Shown: one piece after another, positions 8,287-16,595 of the stretch
Layout of the letters: each line of letters begins with the position of its first letter
Numbering within the stretch: position 1 is the first letter of the stretch
DNA from: Streptomyces phaeochromogenes
Lineage (GTDB): Bacteria; Actinomycetota; Actinomycetes; Streptomycetales; Streptomycetaceae
NCBI RefSeq assembly: GCF_001418655.1
Contig: NZ_LIQZ01000067.1
Coordinates: 23,958 to 87,957, forward strand
DNA length: 64,000 bases
Reading direction: 5' to 3'
Notes under the pieces: generated by a model
Told to the model about the DNA's origin: nothing
What the model saw: only the letters and a program-made list of their open reading frames with translations
The model's database searches: none
Program-made: the position numbers and the translations under genes

Positions 8287-9297
8287 GTGCTGCGTATCCA
8301 CTTCACGTCGGAGGATCTCGTCCGAACGCGGCTCGCCTGCCGCCCCGACCCCTTATGGGAGATCGCCGCCAGTCTGCACCGGTTGCAGTCCCAGCTCGGG
8401 CGCTGGGCCCATGCCGCCTGGTACCGCGACGCCCGCGCCGCCATCTCCGCACAGCAACTGGGCTCCGTCGTACGGACGTTGCTGTTTCCGCTGTTCCCCC
8501 GAGCGACGTACTTCCCCGACTTCCTCACCCCGGCCGAGGCGGGCCATGGCCTGAAGAGCGGGCTGGACGCGATCCTCGATACACCGCCCGGCCGGGTCCG
8601 GCACGAGATCGGTCTGCTGGCACAGGTGAGGAAAGTGCCGACGGACATGTACCGCCTGGCCGACAAGGACATGCGCGGGGACCTGGTCGCGGCGCTGCGC
8701 AAGTACCACAACGCGGCCATCGCCCCCTACAGCGACCGTATGCAGGCCCGCGTCGACGCCGAGTGCGCCCGCCGGGGCCGCGATCTGCTGCTCGGCGGAC
8801 CGGAAGGGCTGCTCGGGGGACTGGGTCCCGCCATGCGCTGGAGAGCCCCCGTCCTCGAAGTGGAGTACGTGGGCGGTGTCGATCGCGATCTGCACCTGGG
8901 TGGCCGCGGCCTGGTCCTGATCCCCTCGTACTTCTGCTGGCAGAAGCCGGTCTCCTTCGCCGACCCCGATCTGCCGCCCGTCCTGCTGTACCCGCTGGCA
9001 TCAGGCGGTCCCATTCCCCAACAAAGCCCGGCCGAGGCGCCGTTGTCGGCGTTGCTCGGACGCACCCGCGCCGCGGTTCTGCTCGCGGTGACGTACGGCG
9101 CCACCAACTCGGAGATCGCTCGCGCGGTCTCGGTGTCCCCCGCCAACGCCAGCCACCACACCACGGTGCTGCGCGACTCGGGACTCATCGCCAGTCACCG
9201 CCACGCGAACACCGTCCTGCACACCCTCACCCCGCTGGGAGCGGCACTCCTCCGCCTTCCCGACCAGGACCGCCAGATCACGGCGCAGGACGGCTGA
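8287..9297 (+). CDS. ArsR/winged-helix regulator with DUF5937-like N-terminal domain
   Basis: 336 residues. I use GTG 8287 (LRIHFTSEDLVRTRLA) because family members begin with this sequence and a G-rich tract precedes it; the frame is open further upstream. The N-terminal 230 residues match the conserved actinobacterial domain that starts RIHFTSEDLxRTRLA and contains PLWEIAASLHRLQ. The C-terminal 80 residues are a winged helix: LLAVTYGATNSEIARAVSVS, then ANASHHTTVLRDSGLIASHR, and a wing ending in TLTPLGAALLR. It probably represses nearby or unlinked genes; the effector is unknown. It lies upstream of an ECF sigma gene on the same strand. Confidence 0.8.
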   Translation: MLRIHFTSEDLVRTRLACRPDPLWEIAASLHRLQSQLGRWAHAAWYRDARAAISAQQLGSVVRTLLFPLFPRATYFPDFLTPAEAGHGLKSGLDAILDTPPGRVRHEIGLLAQVRKVPTDMYRLADKDMRGDLVAALRKYHNAAIAPYSDRMQARVDAECARRGRDLLLGGPEGLLGGLGPAMRWRAPVLEVEYVGGVDRDLHLGGRGLVLIPSYFCWQKPVSFADPDLPPVLLYPLASGGPIPQQSPAEAPLSALLGRTRAAVLLAVTYGATNSEIARAVSVSPANASHHTTVLRDSGLIASHRHANTVLHTLTPLGAALLRLPDQDRQITAQDG

Positions 9298-9395
9298 ATC
9301 CCGGAGTTCGGTTCTCCCGGGGCGGCCGTGACGCCACCGGGCCGTCCACAGTACGGTCGCACGCAGGACGGGAGACGCCGGAAGAGGAACACCCC

Positions 9396-10364
9396 ATGAG
9401 CCCGAACGCAGCTGACACCGCACGCCTGGAGGACGCGGTGCTCACGCGTGCCGCGCAGGCGGGTGACGTCACTGCCCTGGGGCAGCTGCTCGAACGGCAC
9501 CGGGCAGGCATGCGCGCGGTGGCACTGAGCATCCTGGGACCGGGGCCCGATGTCGACGACGTACTCCAGGACGCGGCCGTGACCGCGCTCCGGCGGGTGG
9601 GCGACGTCCGCGATCCGGCGGCCATCGGCGCATGGCTGCGGATGATCGTGCGCAACGGGGCCCGTTCCCTGTTGCGGGGCTCCGTGGCCTTCCGGCCGAT
9701 CGACGATCTGCACCTGCCCTCCACGGACGCCGGACCGGAGCGCCTGCTGGAGCACCATGCGATGCGGGACTGGATCTGGGAGGCCGTCGAAGAGCTTTCC
9801 CCCGCACTGCGACTGCCCCTGGTGCTGCGTCACTTCAGCACAGGGGTCACGTCCTACGAGCGGATAGCCGACGCGTGCGGAGTCCCGGTGGGCACGGTCC
9901 GCAGCCGGCTGAACCAGGGACGGGCCAAGCTCGCGACCGCCCTCGCCGCCACCGCCGACGCCCCGCACGGCGACACCGCGCGACGCACCCGCGCGAGCCG
10001 GGTCGAGGCGCGCGAGACCCTGGCCGCAGCCGAGAGCGGACGGTTCGGTGCGCTCCTGACAGAGCGCTGGTCGCCCGAGATCGCCCTGCTCAGGGGGAAC
10101 GAACCGGTGGGTGACCGGAGCCTCCTCGTGCGCGGCATGGACGGCGACCTCGATGCCGGCGTACGGCAGCGCCTGGCCCATGCCGTGGCCGGCCGGTCCC
10201 TCGTCGTGTGGGAGATGGACCTCCTCGCCCCCGCCGACGATCCCGATCACTGCCCGCCCTCGGTGGCCTGGCTGATGACCCTGGACGACGCCGGCCGTCC
10301 GCACCGGCTGCGCCTCGTGCACCCCAGGCCGGTCCAGGCCCTCCAGGCGCTCGCTCCGATGTGA
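9396..10364 (+). CDS. ECF-type RNA polymerase sigma factor with C-terminal extension
   Basis: 322 residues, ATG 9396 with GGAAGAGGAA upstream. Region 2 runs from about residue 10 to 90 and includes AGDVTALGQLLERHRAGM, DVDDVLQDAAVTAL and AIGAWLRMIVRNGARSLLR. Region 4 (about 125-185) contains LSPALRLPLVLRHF, YERIADACGVPVGTVRSRLNQGRAKL. About 130 further residues follow. They look like a SnoaL/NTF2-type domain (ETLAAAESGRFGALLTERW, then strands ending in RLRLVHPRP), as in several ECF groups that use such a domain instead of a separate anti-sigma factor. No anti-sigma gene lies next to it. Three alpha/beta-hydrolase genes follow on the same strand and are candidate targets. Confidence 0.82.
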   Translation: MSPNAADTARLEDAVLTRAAQAGDVTALGQLLERHRAGMRAVALSILGPGPDVDDVLQDAAVTALRRVGDVRDPAAIGAWLRMIVRNGARSLLRGSVAFRPIDDLHLPSTDAGPERLLEHHAMRDWIWEAVEELSPALRLPLVLRHFSTGVTSYERIADACGVPVGTVRSRLNQGRAKLATALAATADAPHGDTARRTRASRVEARETLAAAESGRFGALLTERWSPEIALLRGNEPVGDRSLLVRGMDGDLDAGVRQRLAHAVAGRSLVVWEMDLLAPADDPDHCPPSVAWLMTLDDAGRPHRLRLVHPRPVQALQALAPM

Positions 10365-10449
10365 CGGGCGTCACGTAGGCCGGGTCGAACTTCGTCCTCC
10401 CTCCGGCGTCCTGCCGGTGTCATCGACACCTGCCGGAAACGGAGACCCC

Positions 10450-11337
10450 ATGACCACCTCCTCACTGACCAACCCCCTGGACGCCGGAACGCACACCGTC
10501 GAGATCGACGGAGTCGTGCAGCGCTATCACGTCCACGGCACCGGACCGGTGTGCGTCGCGCACCCCGGCGGACCGGGCATCTTCTGGGAGTACCTGCGCA
10601 TGCCCGCGCTGGAGCGGCACCTGACGATGGTCTACCCGGAGCCGGTCGGCACCGGCGCCTCCGGCACACTGCCTTCCCACCCGCACGGCTACACCCGGCC
10701 CCGCTACAGCCGGTTCCTCGGGGCGCTGATCGACCACCTCGGCGTGCCCGAGGTGCACCTCCTGGGGCACTCGCACGGCGGCTTCGTCGTCCAGTACCAC
10801 GCCCTGAACCACCCGGAACGCATCGCCGGGGTGATCCTCTACGACAGCGCCCCGCTGACCGGTCCCGAACATGGGGCCGAGGCCATGCGCCTGGTCCAGC
10901 TGTTCGCCGAGCGGCATGCGGACCACCCCGGACTCCCCGAGGTCCTCGCGGCCTTCCAGTCCATCCCCACGATCTCCGACGACGCACAGATGACAGCCGT
11001 CGCCAGGGGACTGCTCCCCTCGTACTTCGCCGACTACTGGGGCAGGGAGGAGGAGTTCGCCCCCCTGCGTGCCTCCGTGCGGGCCACGCACATCTCCGGG
11101 CTGGACGAGAACCTCGCCCCGCACGTCATCGACGACCGTGCGGACCTCGGCTCGCTCACCGTGCCCGCCCTCGTCGTCGTCGGCCGCCACGACGTCATCT
11201 GCGGGGTGCGGTGGGCCGAGGAACTGCACGCCCTGATCCCTCGATCGGAACTGCTGATCCTGGAGAACAGCGGGCACTTCGGTCACATCGAGGAACCGGA
11301 GGCCTTCTCACGGGCAGTCACACGCTTCGTGAACTAG
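10450..11337 (+). CDS. Alpha/beta hydrolase
   Basis: 295 residues, ATG 10450, GGAG 5 bases upstream. A classical alpha/beta-hydrolase fold: oxyanion HPGGPGIFWEYL near residue 38, nucleophile elbow GHSHGGF (about Ser116), acid candidate in VVGRHDVICG and catalytic His in NSGHFGHIEEPEAF. The HPGGPG opening resembles proline-iminopeptidase and related esterase/lyase groups, but substrate cannot be read from sequence. There is no signal peptide, so it is cytoplasmic. It follows the ECF sigma gene by 85 bp and precedes two further hydrolases of a different subgroup. Confidence 0.85.
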   Translation: MTTSSLTNPLDAGTHTVEIDGVVQRYHVHGTGPVCVAHPGGPGIFWEYLRMPALERHLTMVYPEPVGTGASGTLPSHPHGYTRPRYSRFLGALIDHLGVPEVHLLGHSHGGFVVQYHALNHPERIAGVILYDSAPLTGPEHGAEAMRLVQLFAERHADHPGLPEVLAAFQSIPTISDDAQMTAVARGLLPSYFADYWGREEEFAPLRASVRATHISGLDENLAPHVIDDRADLGSLTVPALVVVGRHDVICGVRWAEELHALIPRSELLILENSGHFGHIEEPEAFSRAVTRFVN

Positions 11338-11418
11338 GCCATTTGGCAGAAGCCCGTGCGGACGGTCCGACCTAGTTTGTACCTGCCCGGAAGCTTCCGA
11401 CGAACAAGGAGCAATCGC

Positions 11419-12108
11419 ATGAGCACCGTGAAGAACATCGTTCTCGTACATGGAGGATTCGTCGACGGCTCGGGCTGGCAGGCGGTGTACCGCCTTCTCA
11501 CCCGCGACGGCTTCAACGTCAGCGTCGTGCAGAACCCGACCCACTCCCTCGAAGGCGACGTGGCGGTCACCCACCAGGTCCTCGACTCGCAGGACGGGCC
11601 GTCCGTGCTCGTCGGCCACTCCTACGGAGGGGCTGTGATCACCGAGGCCGGCCGGCACGACGGTGTGGCCGCGCTCGTCTACATCGCGGCCTTCGCACCG
11701 GACAAGGACGAGTCGGTCGGCACCCTGATCGCGGACCCGGCTCCCGGCGCGCCCGTTCCGCCGATCCTGCCGCCCCAGGACGGCTTCCTCTTCCTGGACC
11801 GCGAGAAGTTCGCCGCGTCGTTCGCGGGCGACGTGCCGCCCGAGGACGCGCAGTTCATGGCCGACTCGCAGGTTCCCTGGGGCCTGGGAGCCCTCAACGG
11901 AACGGTCACGGAAGCCGCCTGGCGTGCCAAGCCGAGCTGGTATCTCGTCGCGACCGACGACCGCATGATCCCGCCGCCGGCGCAGCGTGCGATGGCCGAG
12001 CGAACCGGAGCCACCGTCGGCGAGGTCGCCGGCAGCCACGCCATCTACGTCTCCCAGCCGGAAGCCGTGGCGGAGCTGATCAAGCAGGCCGCCGCCCACC
12101 AGGCGTAA
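11419..12108 (+). CDS. Alpha/beta hydrolase, cytoplasmic member of a paralogous pair
   Basis: 229 residues, ATG 11419 after AAGGAG. The compact fold starts directly with NIVLVHGGFVDGSGW. The nucleophile is in LVGHSYGGAVI, the acid in VATDDRMIPP and the His in VAGSHAIYVSQPEAV. This architecture is shared with methylesterase/hydroxynitrile-lyase-like and salicylate-esterase-like bacterial proteins. It is clearly related to the product of the next gene (same order of motifs, including YIAAFAPDK versus FVAAFVPDK), but lacks an export signal. Substrate unknown. Confidence 0.86.
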   Translation: MSTVKNIVLVHGGFVDGSGWQAVYRLLTRDGFNVSVVQNPTHSLEGDVAVTHQVLDSQDGPSVLVGHSYGGAVITEAGRHDGVAALVYIAAFAPDKDESVGTLIADPAPGAPVPPILPPQDGFLFLDREKFAASFAGDVPPEDAQFMADSQVPWGLGALNGTVTEAAWRAKPSWYLVATDDRMIPPPAQRAMAERTGATVGEVAGSHAIYVSQPEAVAELIKQAAAHQA

Positions 12109-12148
12109 CCCCCGCACGGGACGGCCCGCCGCAACGAGCGAGAGCTCT

Positions 12149-12172
12149 CACGAATCCCGACGGGATTTCGTG
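12149..12172. terminator. Hairpin between the two paralogous hydrolase genes
   Basis: CACGAATCCCG (12149-12159) pairs with CGGGATTTCGTG (12161-12172) with one bulged base. It lies 41 bp past one stop codon and 38 bp before the next start, so it could terminate the first transcript or act in the second gene's leader. Confidence 0.4.
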
Positions 12173-12210
12173 CCACCAGAGATGCCGGCAGAAAGCAGAG
12201 AACCGAGAAC

Positions 12211-13050
12211 ATGCGCAAGAAGGTCGTACGTCGAGGAATAGTCGCCGCGGGCACCGCGGGTGCCGCGGCGGCTGTCCTCCTGACAACGTCGGCGTCAGCG
12301 GCGCCGACGGCCACCCCGAAGGACCCTGCCAAGCCGACGGTGGTGCTCGTGCACGGCGGCTTCGCCGACGCGTCCGCGAGCTGGAACGACGTGATCAAGC
12401 AGCTCCAGAAGGAGGGCTATCCGGTCGTCGCCCCCGCCAACCCGCTGCGTGGACTGCCGACCGACGCGCCCTACCTGGCGAGCGTCCTCAAGTCCGTCAA
12501 GGGGCCGGTCATCCTGGCCGGCCACTCCTACGGCGGCGCGGTGATCACCAACGCCGCGGCCGGCAACCCCAACGTCAAGGCGCTCGTCTTCGTCGCCGCG
12601 TTCGTGCCCGACAAGGGCGAGCAGGTCGGCGAACTCCTCGGCAAGTACCCGGGCAGCGAGATCCCCGACGCGGTCGACCCCGTGCCCTTCCCGAACCAGG
12701 ACGGCAGCACCGGGTCGGACCTCTACCTCAAGGCCGACAAGTTCCGCAGCGCCTTCGCCGGAGACCTTCCGGTGTCGGTCACCAACGTCATGCACGCCGC
12801 CCAGAGGCCGTTCAGCGCGTCGTCCCTGACCGATGTCACCCAGGATGCCGCCTGGCACACCATTCCCTCCTGGGGTCTGGTCGCGACCTCCGACAAGGCC
12901 ATTCCGCCGGCACTGCAGCGCTTCGAGTACCAGCGCGCCCACGCCCGTGGCACGGTCGAGGTCCGGGGCGCCTCCCACTCCGTCATGATCAGCCACCCGG
13001 AAGCCGTCACCAAGCTCATCGAGCGGGCCGACCGCGGCACGCGCCGATAG
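12211..13050 (+). CDS. Exported alpha/beta hydrolase, paralogue of the preceding gene
   Basis: 279 residues, ATG 12211 with a weak ribosome-binding site. The N-terminus is a signal peptide (MRKKVVRRGIVAAGTAGAAA..., cleavage near SASA-A at about 31). The body repeats the motifs of its upstream neighbour: TVVLVHGGFADASASW, LAGHSYGGAVITNAA, VFVAAFVPDKGEQ, VATSDKAIPPALQRF, GASHSVMISHPEAV. Catalytic Ser, Asp and His are thus present, and the enzyme should act outside the membrane. The pair looks like a duplication in which one copy gained, or the other lost, an export signal. A strong hairpin follows. Confidence 0.87.
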   Translation: MRKKVVRRGIVAAGTAGAAAAVLLTTSASAAPTATPKDPAKPTVVLVHGGFADASASWNDVIKQLQKEGYPVVAPANPLRGLPTDAPYLASVLKSVKGPVILAGHSYGGAVITNAAAGNPNVKALVFVAAFVPDKGEQVGELLGKYPGSEIPDAVDPVPFPNQDGSTGSDLYLKADKFRSAFAGDLPVSVTNVMHAAQRPFSASSLTDVTQDAAWHTIPSWGLVATSDKAIPPALQRFEYQRAHARGTVEVRGASHSVMISHPEAVTKLIERADRGTRR

Positions 13051-13068
13051 ACAGTCACCACCGAGTGG

Positions 13069-13100
13069 CGGCCCGCCTGTTCCCCTCCGCAGGCGGGCCG
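13069..13100. terminator. Bidirectional terminator between convergent genes
   Basis: CGGCCCGCCTG (13069-13079) and CAGGCGGGCCG (13090-13100) form a perfect 11-bp stem with a 10-base loop, between the stop of the exported hydrolase and the stop of the LAL regulator. It can serve both strands. Confidence 0.8.
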
Positions 13101-13115
13101 TCCGGCGACGAGCAG

Positions 13116-15989
13116 TCACGGAGTCGAAGGCGTGCTGTCTTCAAGCGCAGGCGGCGAAGTCGACCGGGTCAGGCCCGTCAGAGCGTCGCGCAGTCCGGCG
13201 CGCGAGGTGACGTTCAACTTGCGGAAGACACTGCGCAGATGGGCGGCCACGGTTCGGGGAGACAGGAAAAGCCGCGCGGCTATCTGCTTGTTGGTCAGCC
13301 CGGTGGCGGCCAGTTGCGCCACCTGCCGTTCCTGCGGGGTCAGTTGGGAGGGCGGGGCCGTGCCGGGTATGACCGTCCTGATGGGGATGCCGCTCGCCCG
13401 CAGCTCGTTGCCCGCTCGCGCGCTCCAGGGAGCGGCTCCCAGGCGTTCGAACGTGCGAAGAGCGGCTTCGAGGTGCACGCGGGCCTCGACGCCCGCCTTG
13501 GCCCGGCGCAGCCTTTCCCCGTACGCCAGACAGATCCGGGCCCAGTCGAACGGCCATCGCTCGGCGCCGGGCGTGGCGATGGCGGCCTCGAACAGTTCAT
13601 GGTCCACGAAGTCCGGGGTGGCGATCGCCTCGGCGGCATCCGTCAGCATGGCCAGGCGCGGCGAGATCGACGGGATGTCGGTCTTTCTGACCGCCGCGAC
13701 GTGCGAGGCCGCTTCGGAGTGGCGGCCGGAGTGGGCGGCGGCCTCGGTGAAGTCCAGCAGGAGCCACAGGGCATGCGGCATGTGCGGCGGCAGTTGCCCG
13801 GGGGTGCCCACTTCGCCCAGGAAGCGGTAGGCGGCATCGAAGTCCGCGCTGCCGAGCGCCGACAGCGCCCGGATGTGGGAGGCGTAGACGCGGAGCATGC
13901 CCAGGCCCCGCGGGTTCCCCCAGGAGATGAGGCGGTCCGCGACCTGTCGTGCGGTGGTGCTGTCTCCTTGTGCGGCGGCCACCAGCCCTTGCAGGAACCG
14001 GGCAGTGCATCCCAGCACACGGTAGTTGTAGGTCGCGCACCACCCGAGACCTTCGTCCGTGGTCCTGCGGAGTTCGTCCCACTGTCCGCTGGTGTACGCG
14101 TCGTTCGCCAGGAGGAAGAGCGCCTCGATCGCCGAGGTGATGGCGCCGCCGTTCCGGCCGTCGTCGATGACGCGCCGCAACGCGCTGCGGCAGCCCGGCA
14201 GTCGGTCGACATACGTGGCGGAGACGGCGGCCCGGACGATGCGCGTGGGGTCGGTCTCCTGGTGCAGGCCGGAGATGAGCCCGTCGAGACCGTCCAGTAC
14301 GGACAGTGCCGCGTGGGCCGGATCGCCGAAGGCGCCCCGCATCACCGTCAGCAGGGGATCCGAGGAGCACGGCCGGCATCGCGCGACGGCACGGTCGAAG
14401 GCGCGCCACAGATCGGGCCGTCCGCCGAAGAAGCACACCCCCAGCAGGGCGTGCAGCGCCTCGCGGAGGACGGTGTCGTCCGCCCCGTCGGGCAGGTCGC
14501 GGTGGTCGACGGCGCCGACGAGAAGCCGGTGGGCGGTGTCCACGTCGCCCTCGCCGTTGAGGAGTTGGCTGGCCGCGGCGACGGCGGCGGCCAGGGAGTC
14601 GGCGCCGACCGGATCGGCGCGGCCGGCCCGGTCCAGCAGCGCGCGTACGTTGCGGAGGTCGCCGGTGATGTTGGCGCCCAGGTAGGCCGCCTCGGCCAGC
14701 CTTCGACCCTTGGCCGTCCCCGTGCTGCTCAGCTCCGAGGCGCGCAGCAGGGTGGTGACGGCACCGACGGCGTCACCGCGGTGCAGGGTGCTGTAGGCCA
14801 CCTGGTGCAGGAGGGCGGCCACCTGGTCGTCGGGGCCCACGGCCGCTTCGGCGAGATGCCGGGCCCGGCGTTCGGATCCTTCCGGGAGTTCCGCGGCCAG
14901 CGCCAGATGTCCCCACCGGCGTTCCGCGCTGGTCGACAGATCCATGACCGCGGACCGGGTGAGCGGATGCCGGAAGACCAGCCGGCCCGTCAGGGTGTCG
15001 ACCTGCACGAGCCCGTTCCTCTCGGCAGGACACAGTTCCGTCAGACCGTCCGGGTCGCCCATGGCCTGCCGGAGGATGTGCAGCTCGCCCGAGCCGTCCA
15101 GCACGGCGAGCAGAAGCAGTTTCCGGGTGGCGTCCGGGAGCGCACCGACCCGCGTGGAGAAGATCCTCTTGAGACGCTCGGTCAACGGCAGCACCGTCGG
15201 CAGCGTTCCTCGCTCCGACTGCTGTGCGTCGTTGAGCGAGACGGGCAACTCCAGCAGCGCCAGCGGATTTCCCCGGGCTTCCGCGACAAGACGCCGGCGG
15301 ACCCTGGCCGCCATGGCCGGAAACCGCTCGGTCACCAACTCGTTCGCCGATACGTCGTCCAGGGGCTGAACCTCGTACGCAGGTATCCCCGTGCTGCTCA
15401 GGAACGACTCGTCGCCGGTCCGGGACGCGGCCAGCAGAGCGATGGAGCCGGTGGGAATGTAGCGGGCGACCGCACTCAGAATCGCGGCGCTCGGGCGGTC
15501 CACCCAGGCCACGTCATCGATGACGAGAGCAAGAGGACTGCTCTCGGAGGCGGCCCGGGACAGGAGGATGTGCACGGCGTTGGTGACGGCCGGCAGTTCG
15601 GTCGGCCGCCCCTCGGACAGCCCCAGGACCACTTGCAGCGTTTCCGCCTGCCGCGCGGGCAGGGCGGCGATCTCTCCGGCCAATGGCTGCAATATCTGGT
15701 TCAGTGCCGAGAAACTGACACCCTCCTCGAACTGGGAGCCGACGACACGCAGTACGCGGAAGCCGGATTCGGAAGCGCGCAGTGCCGCGGCTTCCAGCAG
15801 CGCGCTTTTGCCTACTCCGGCCTCTCCGGTCAGCAACAGCGCGGTACCCCTCGCGATCGCGGTGCCGAAGAGCCCGTCGATGATCGCCATTTCCGCTGAC
15901 CGTCCGATGAGGCGACCGACCGAGTTCACACAGGAATTGCCAGTGCGATTCCTGTCGCCTTCCGGGACAGGCGGTGAAGGGGGTGCCAT
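13116..15989 (-). CDS. LAL-family LuxR regulator with AAA/STAND ATPase domain
   Basis: 957 residues, ATG 15989 with GGGAGG 5 bases upstream. Layout: a start ending in VGRLIGRSAEMAIIDGLF; an AAA ATPase with Walker A TGEAGVGKS (about 54-62) and Walker B LALVIDDVAWVD near 150; a long alpha-helical, TPR-like middle; and a C-terminal LuxR DNA-binding domain, LTPQERQVAQLAATGLTNKQ with SPRTVAAHLRSVFRKLNV. The length and order are those of LAL (large ATP-binding LuxR) activators such as MalT-like regulators, many of which control secondary-metabolite or transport genes in Streptomyces. The gene is convergent with the hydrolases and downstream of the lipoprotein/MMPL pair, but a strong hairpin separates it from that pair. 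Target and ligand are not evident. Confidence 0.92.
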   Translation of the reverse strand: MAPPSPPVPEGDRNRTGNSCVNSVGRLIGRSAEMAIIDGLFGTAIARGTALLLTGEAGVGKSALLEAAALRASESGFRVLRVVGSQFEEGVSFSALNQILQPLAGEIAALPARQAETLQVVLGLSEGRPTELPAVTNAVHILLSRAASESSPLALVIDDVAWVDRPSAAILSAVARYIPTGSIALLAASRTGDESFLSSTGIPAYEVQPLDDVSANELVTERFPAMAARVRRRLVAEARGNPLALLELPVSLNDAQQSERGTLPTVLPLTERLKRIFSTRVGALPDATRKLLLLAVLDGSGELHILRQAMGDPDGLTELCPAERNGLVQVDTLTGRLVFRHPLTRSAVMDLSTSAERRWGHLALAAELPEGSERRARHLAEAAVGPDDQVAALLHQVAYSTLHRGDAVGAVTTLLRASELSSTGTAKGRRLAEAAYLGANITGDLRNVRALLDRAGRADPVGADSLAAAVAAASQLLNGEGDVDTAHRLLVGAVDHRDLPDGADDTVLREALHALLGVCFFGGRPDLWRAFDRAVARCRPCSSDPLLTVMRGAFGDPAHAALSVLDGLDGLISGLHQETDPTRIVRAAVSATYVDRLPGCRSALRRVIDDGRNGGAITSAIEALFLLANDAYTSGQWDELRRTTDEGLGWCATYNYRVLGCTARFLQGLVAAAQGDSTTARQVADRLISWGNPRGLGMLRVYASHIRALSALGSADFDAAYRFLGEVGTPGQLPPHMPHALWLLLDFTEAAAHSGRHSEAASHVAAVRKTDIPSISPRLAMLTDAAEAIATPDFVDHELFEAAIATPGAERWPFDWARICLAYGERLRRAKAGVEARVHLEAALRTFERLGAAPWSARAGNELRASGIPIRTVIPGTAPPSQLTPQERQVAQLAATGLTNKQIAARLFLSPRTVAAHLRSVFRKLNVTSRAGLRDALTGLTRSTSPPALEDSTPSTP

Positions 15990-16017
15990 GAAGCCTCCCG
16001 TGATGGTCGGGCACGGT

Positions 16018-16073
16018 CTCCCGCTTCGGCGGCATTCGTCTCCGTTCGGGAGGCGTTGCCGCCGAAGCGGGAG
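16018..16073 (-). terminator. Very strong hairpin between lipoprotein gene and LAL gene
   Basis: Arms CTCCCGCTTCGGCGGC (16018-16033) and GCCGCCGAAGCGGGAG (16058-16073) are perfectly complementary over 16 bp. The 24-base loop itself contains a CTCC/GGAG mini-stem. It starts 13 bp past the lipoprotein stop codon on the minus strand, so it should end the MMPL-lipoprotein transcript before the LAL gene. Confidence 0.8.
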
Positions 16074-16085
16074 GGAAGTGAGTTC

Positions 16086-16595
16086 TCAGCCGGCCGCCGG
16101 AGGCGACGGAAGGCCCCACTGCGAGAAGTCCGTCTGGCCGTTACCGCTCTTCGTCAGGAGGTCCTTCTTGCCGGACGTCCAGGCAATCGCGATCTTCTCG
16201 CCACTCGAAATTTCGACGGTGCCCTTCACGCGGTCCTTGTTGTCCTCGACGCATTTGAGGAGGATCGACTTCTGCTGAAGAAGGCCCTCGCACGCCTGCC
16301 GCTTCTGACCGTCCGCGGACTGAAAGGCGAGCATGACCTTTTTCTTCTGGACGATCATCGCGACCTTGTCGACGTCGGATTCTCCGAGCCATCCGCCCTC
16401 AAGGCTGTCCGTCTGGCCGCTTGCGCCGGCCTTGCTCGGAGTTGCGGGGGTGCTCGGGACTTCCTGGACCGCGCTCGTCTCCGGCGTCGACGGCTTTTCG
16501 TTCGACGCGTCGTCGGTGGAATCGTCGCTCTGGCAGCCGGTCAGCAGGACGACACCGACTCCGGCGGCAACGCCGATCTTCATGAGGTTACGCAT
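16086..16595 (-). CDS. Small lipoprotein coupled to MMPL transporter
   Basis: 169 residues. A lipoprotein signal (MRNLMKIGVAAGVGVVLLTG-C, lipobox LLTGC, Cys21) is followed by a Ser/Thr/Pro/Asp-rich linker of about 45 residues. A small soluble domain then follows with GGWLGESDVDKVAMIVQKKK, CEGLLQQKS, KCVEDNKDRVKGTVEIS and IAWTSGKKDLLTKS. The two Cys in the domain could form a disulfide. The start codon lies inside the end of the MMPL gene (8-base overlap, ATGCGTAA), so the two are almost certainly co-translated. The linker would let the domain reach out from the membrane near the transporter. No known family is recognised. Confidence 0.85.
   Translation of the reverse strand: MRNLMKIGVAAGVGVVLLTGCQSDDSTDDASNEKPSTPETSAVQEVPSTPATPSKAGASGQTDSLEGGWLGESDVDKVAMIVQKKKVMLAFQSADGQKRQACEGLLQQKSILLKCVEDNKDRVKGTVEISSGEKIAIAWTSGKKDLLTKSGNGQTDFSQWGLPSPPAAG

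Noticed and set aside
8355..10364. Extended frame fusing the ArsR-like region to the ECF sigma factor
   Set aside because: The upstream part is out of frame with the regulator and has no coding character; the sigma starts at ATG 9396.
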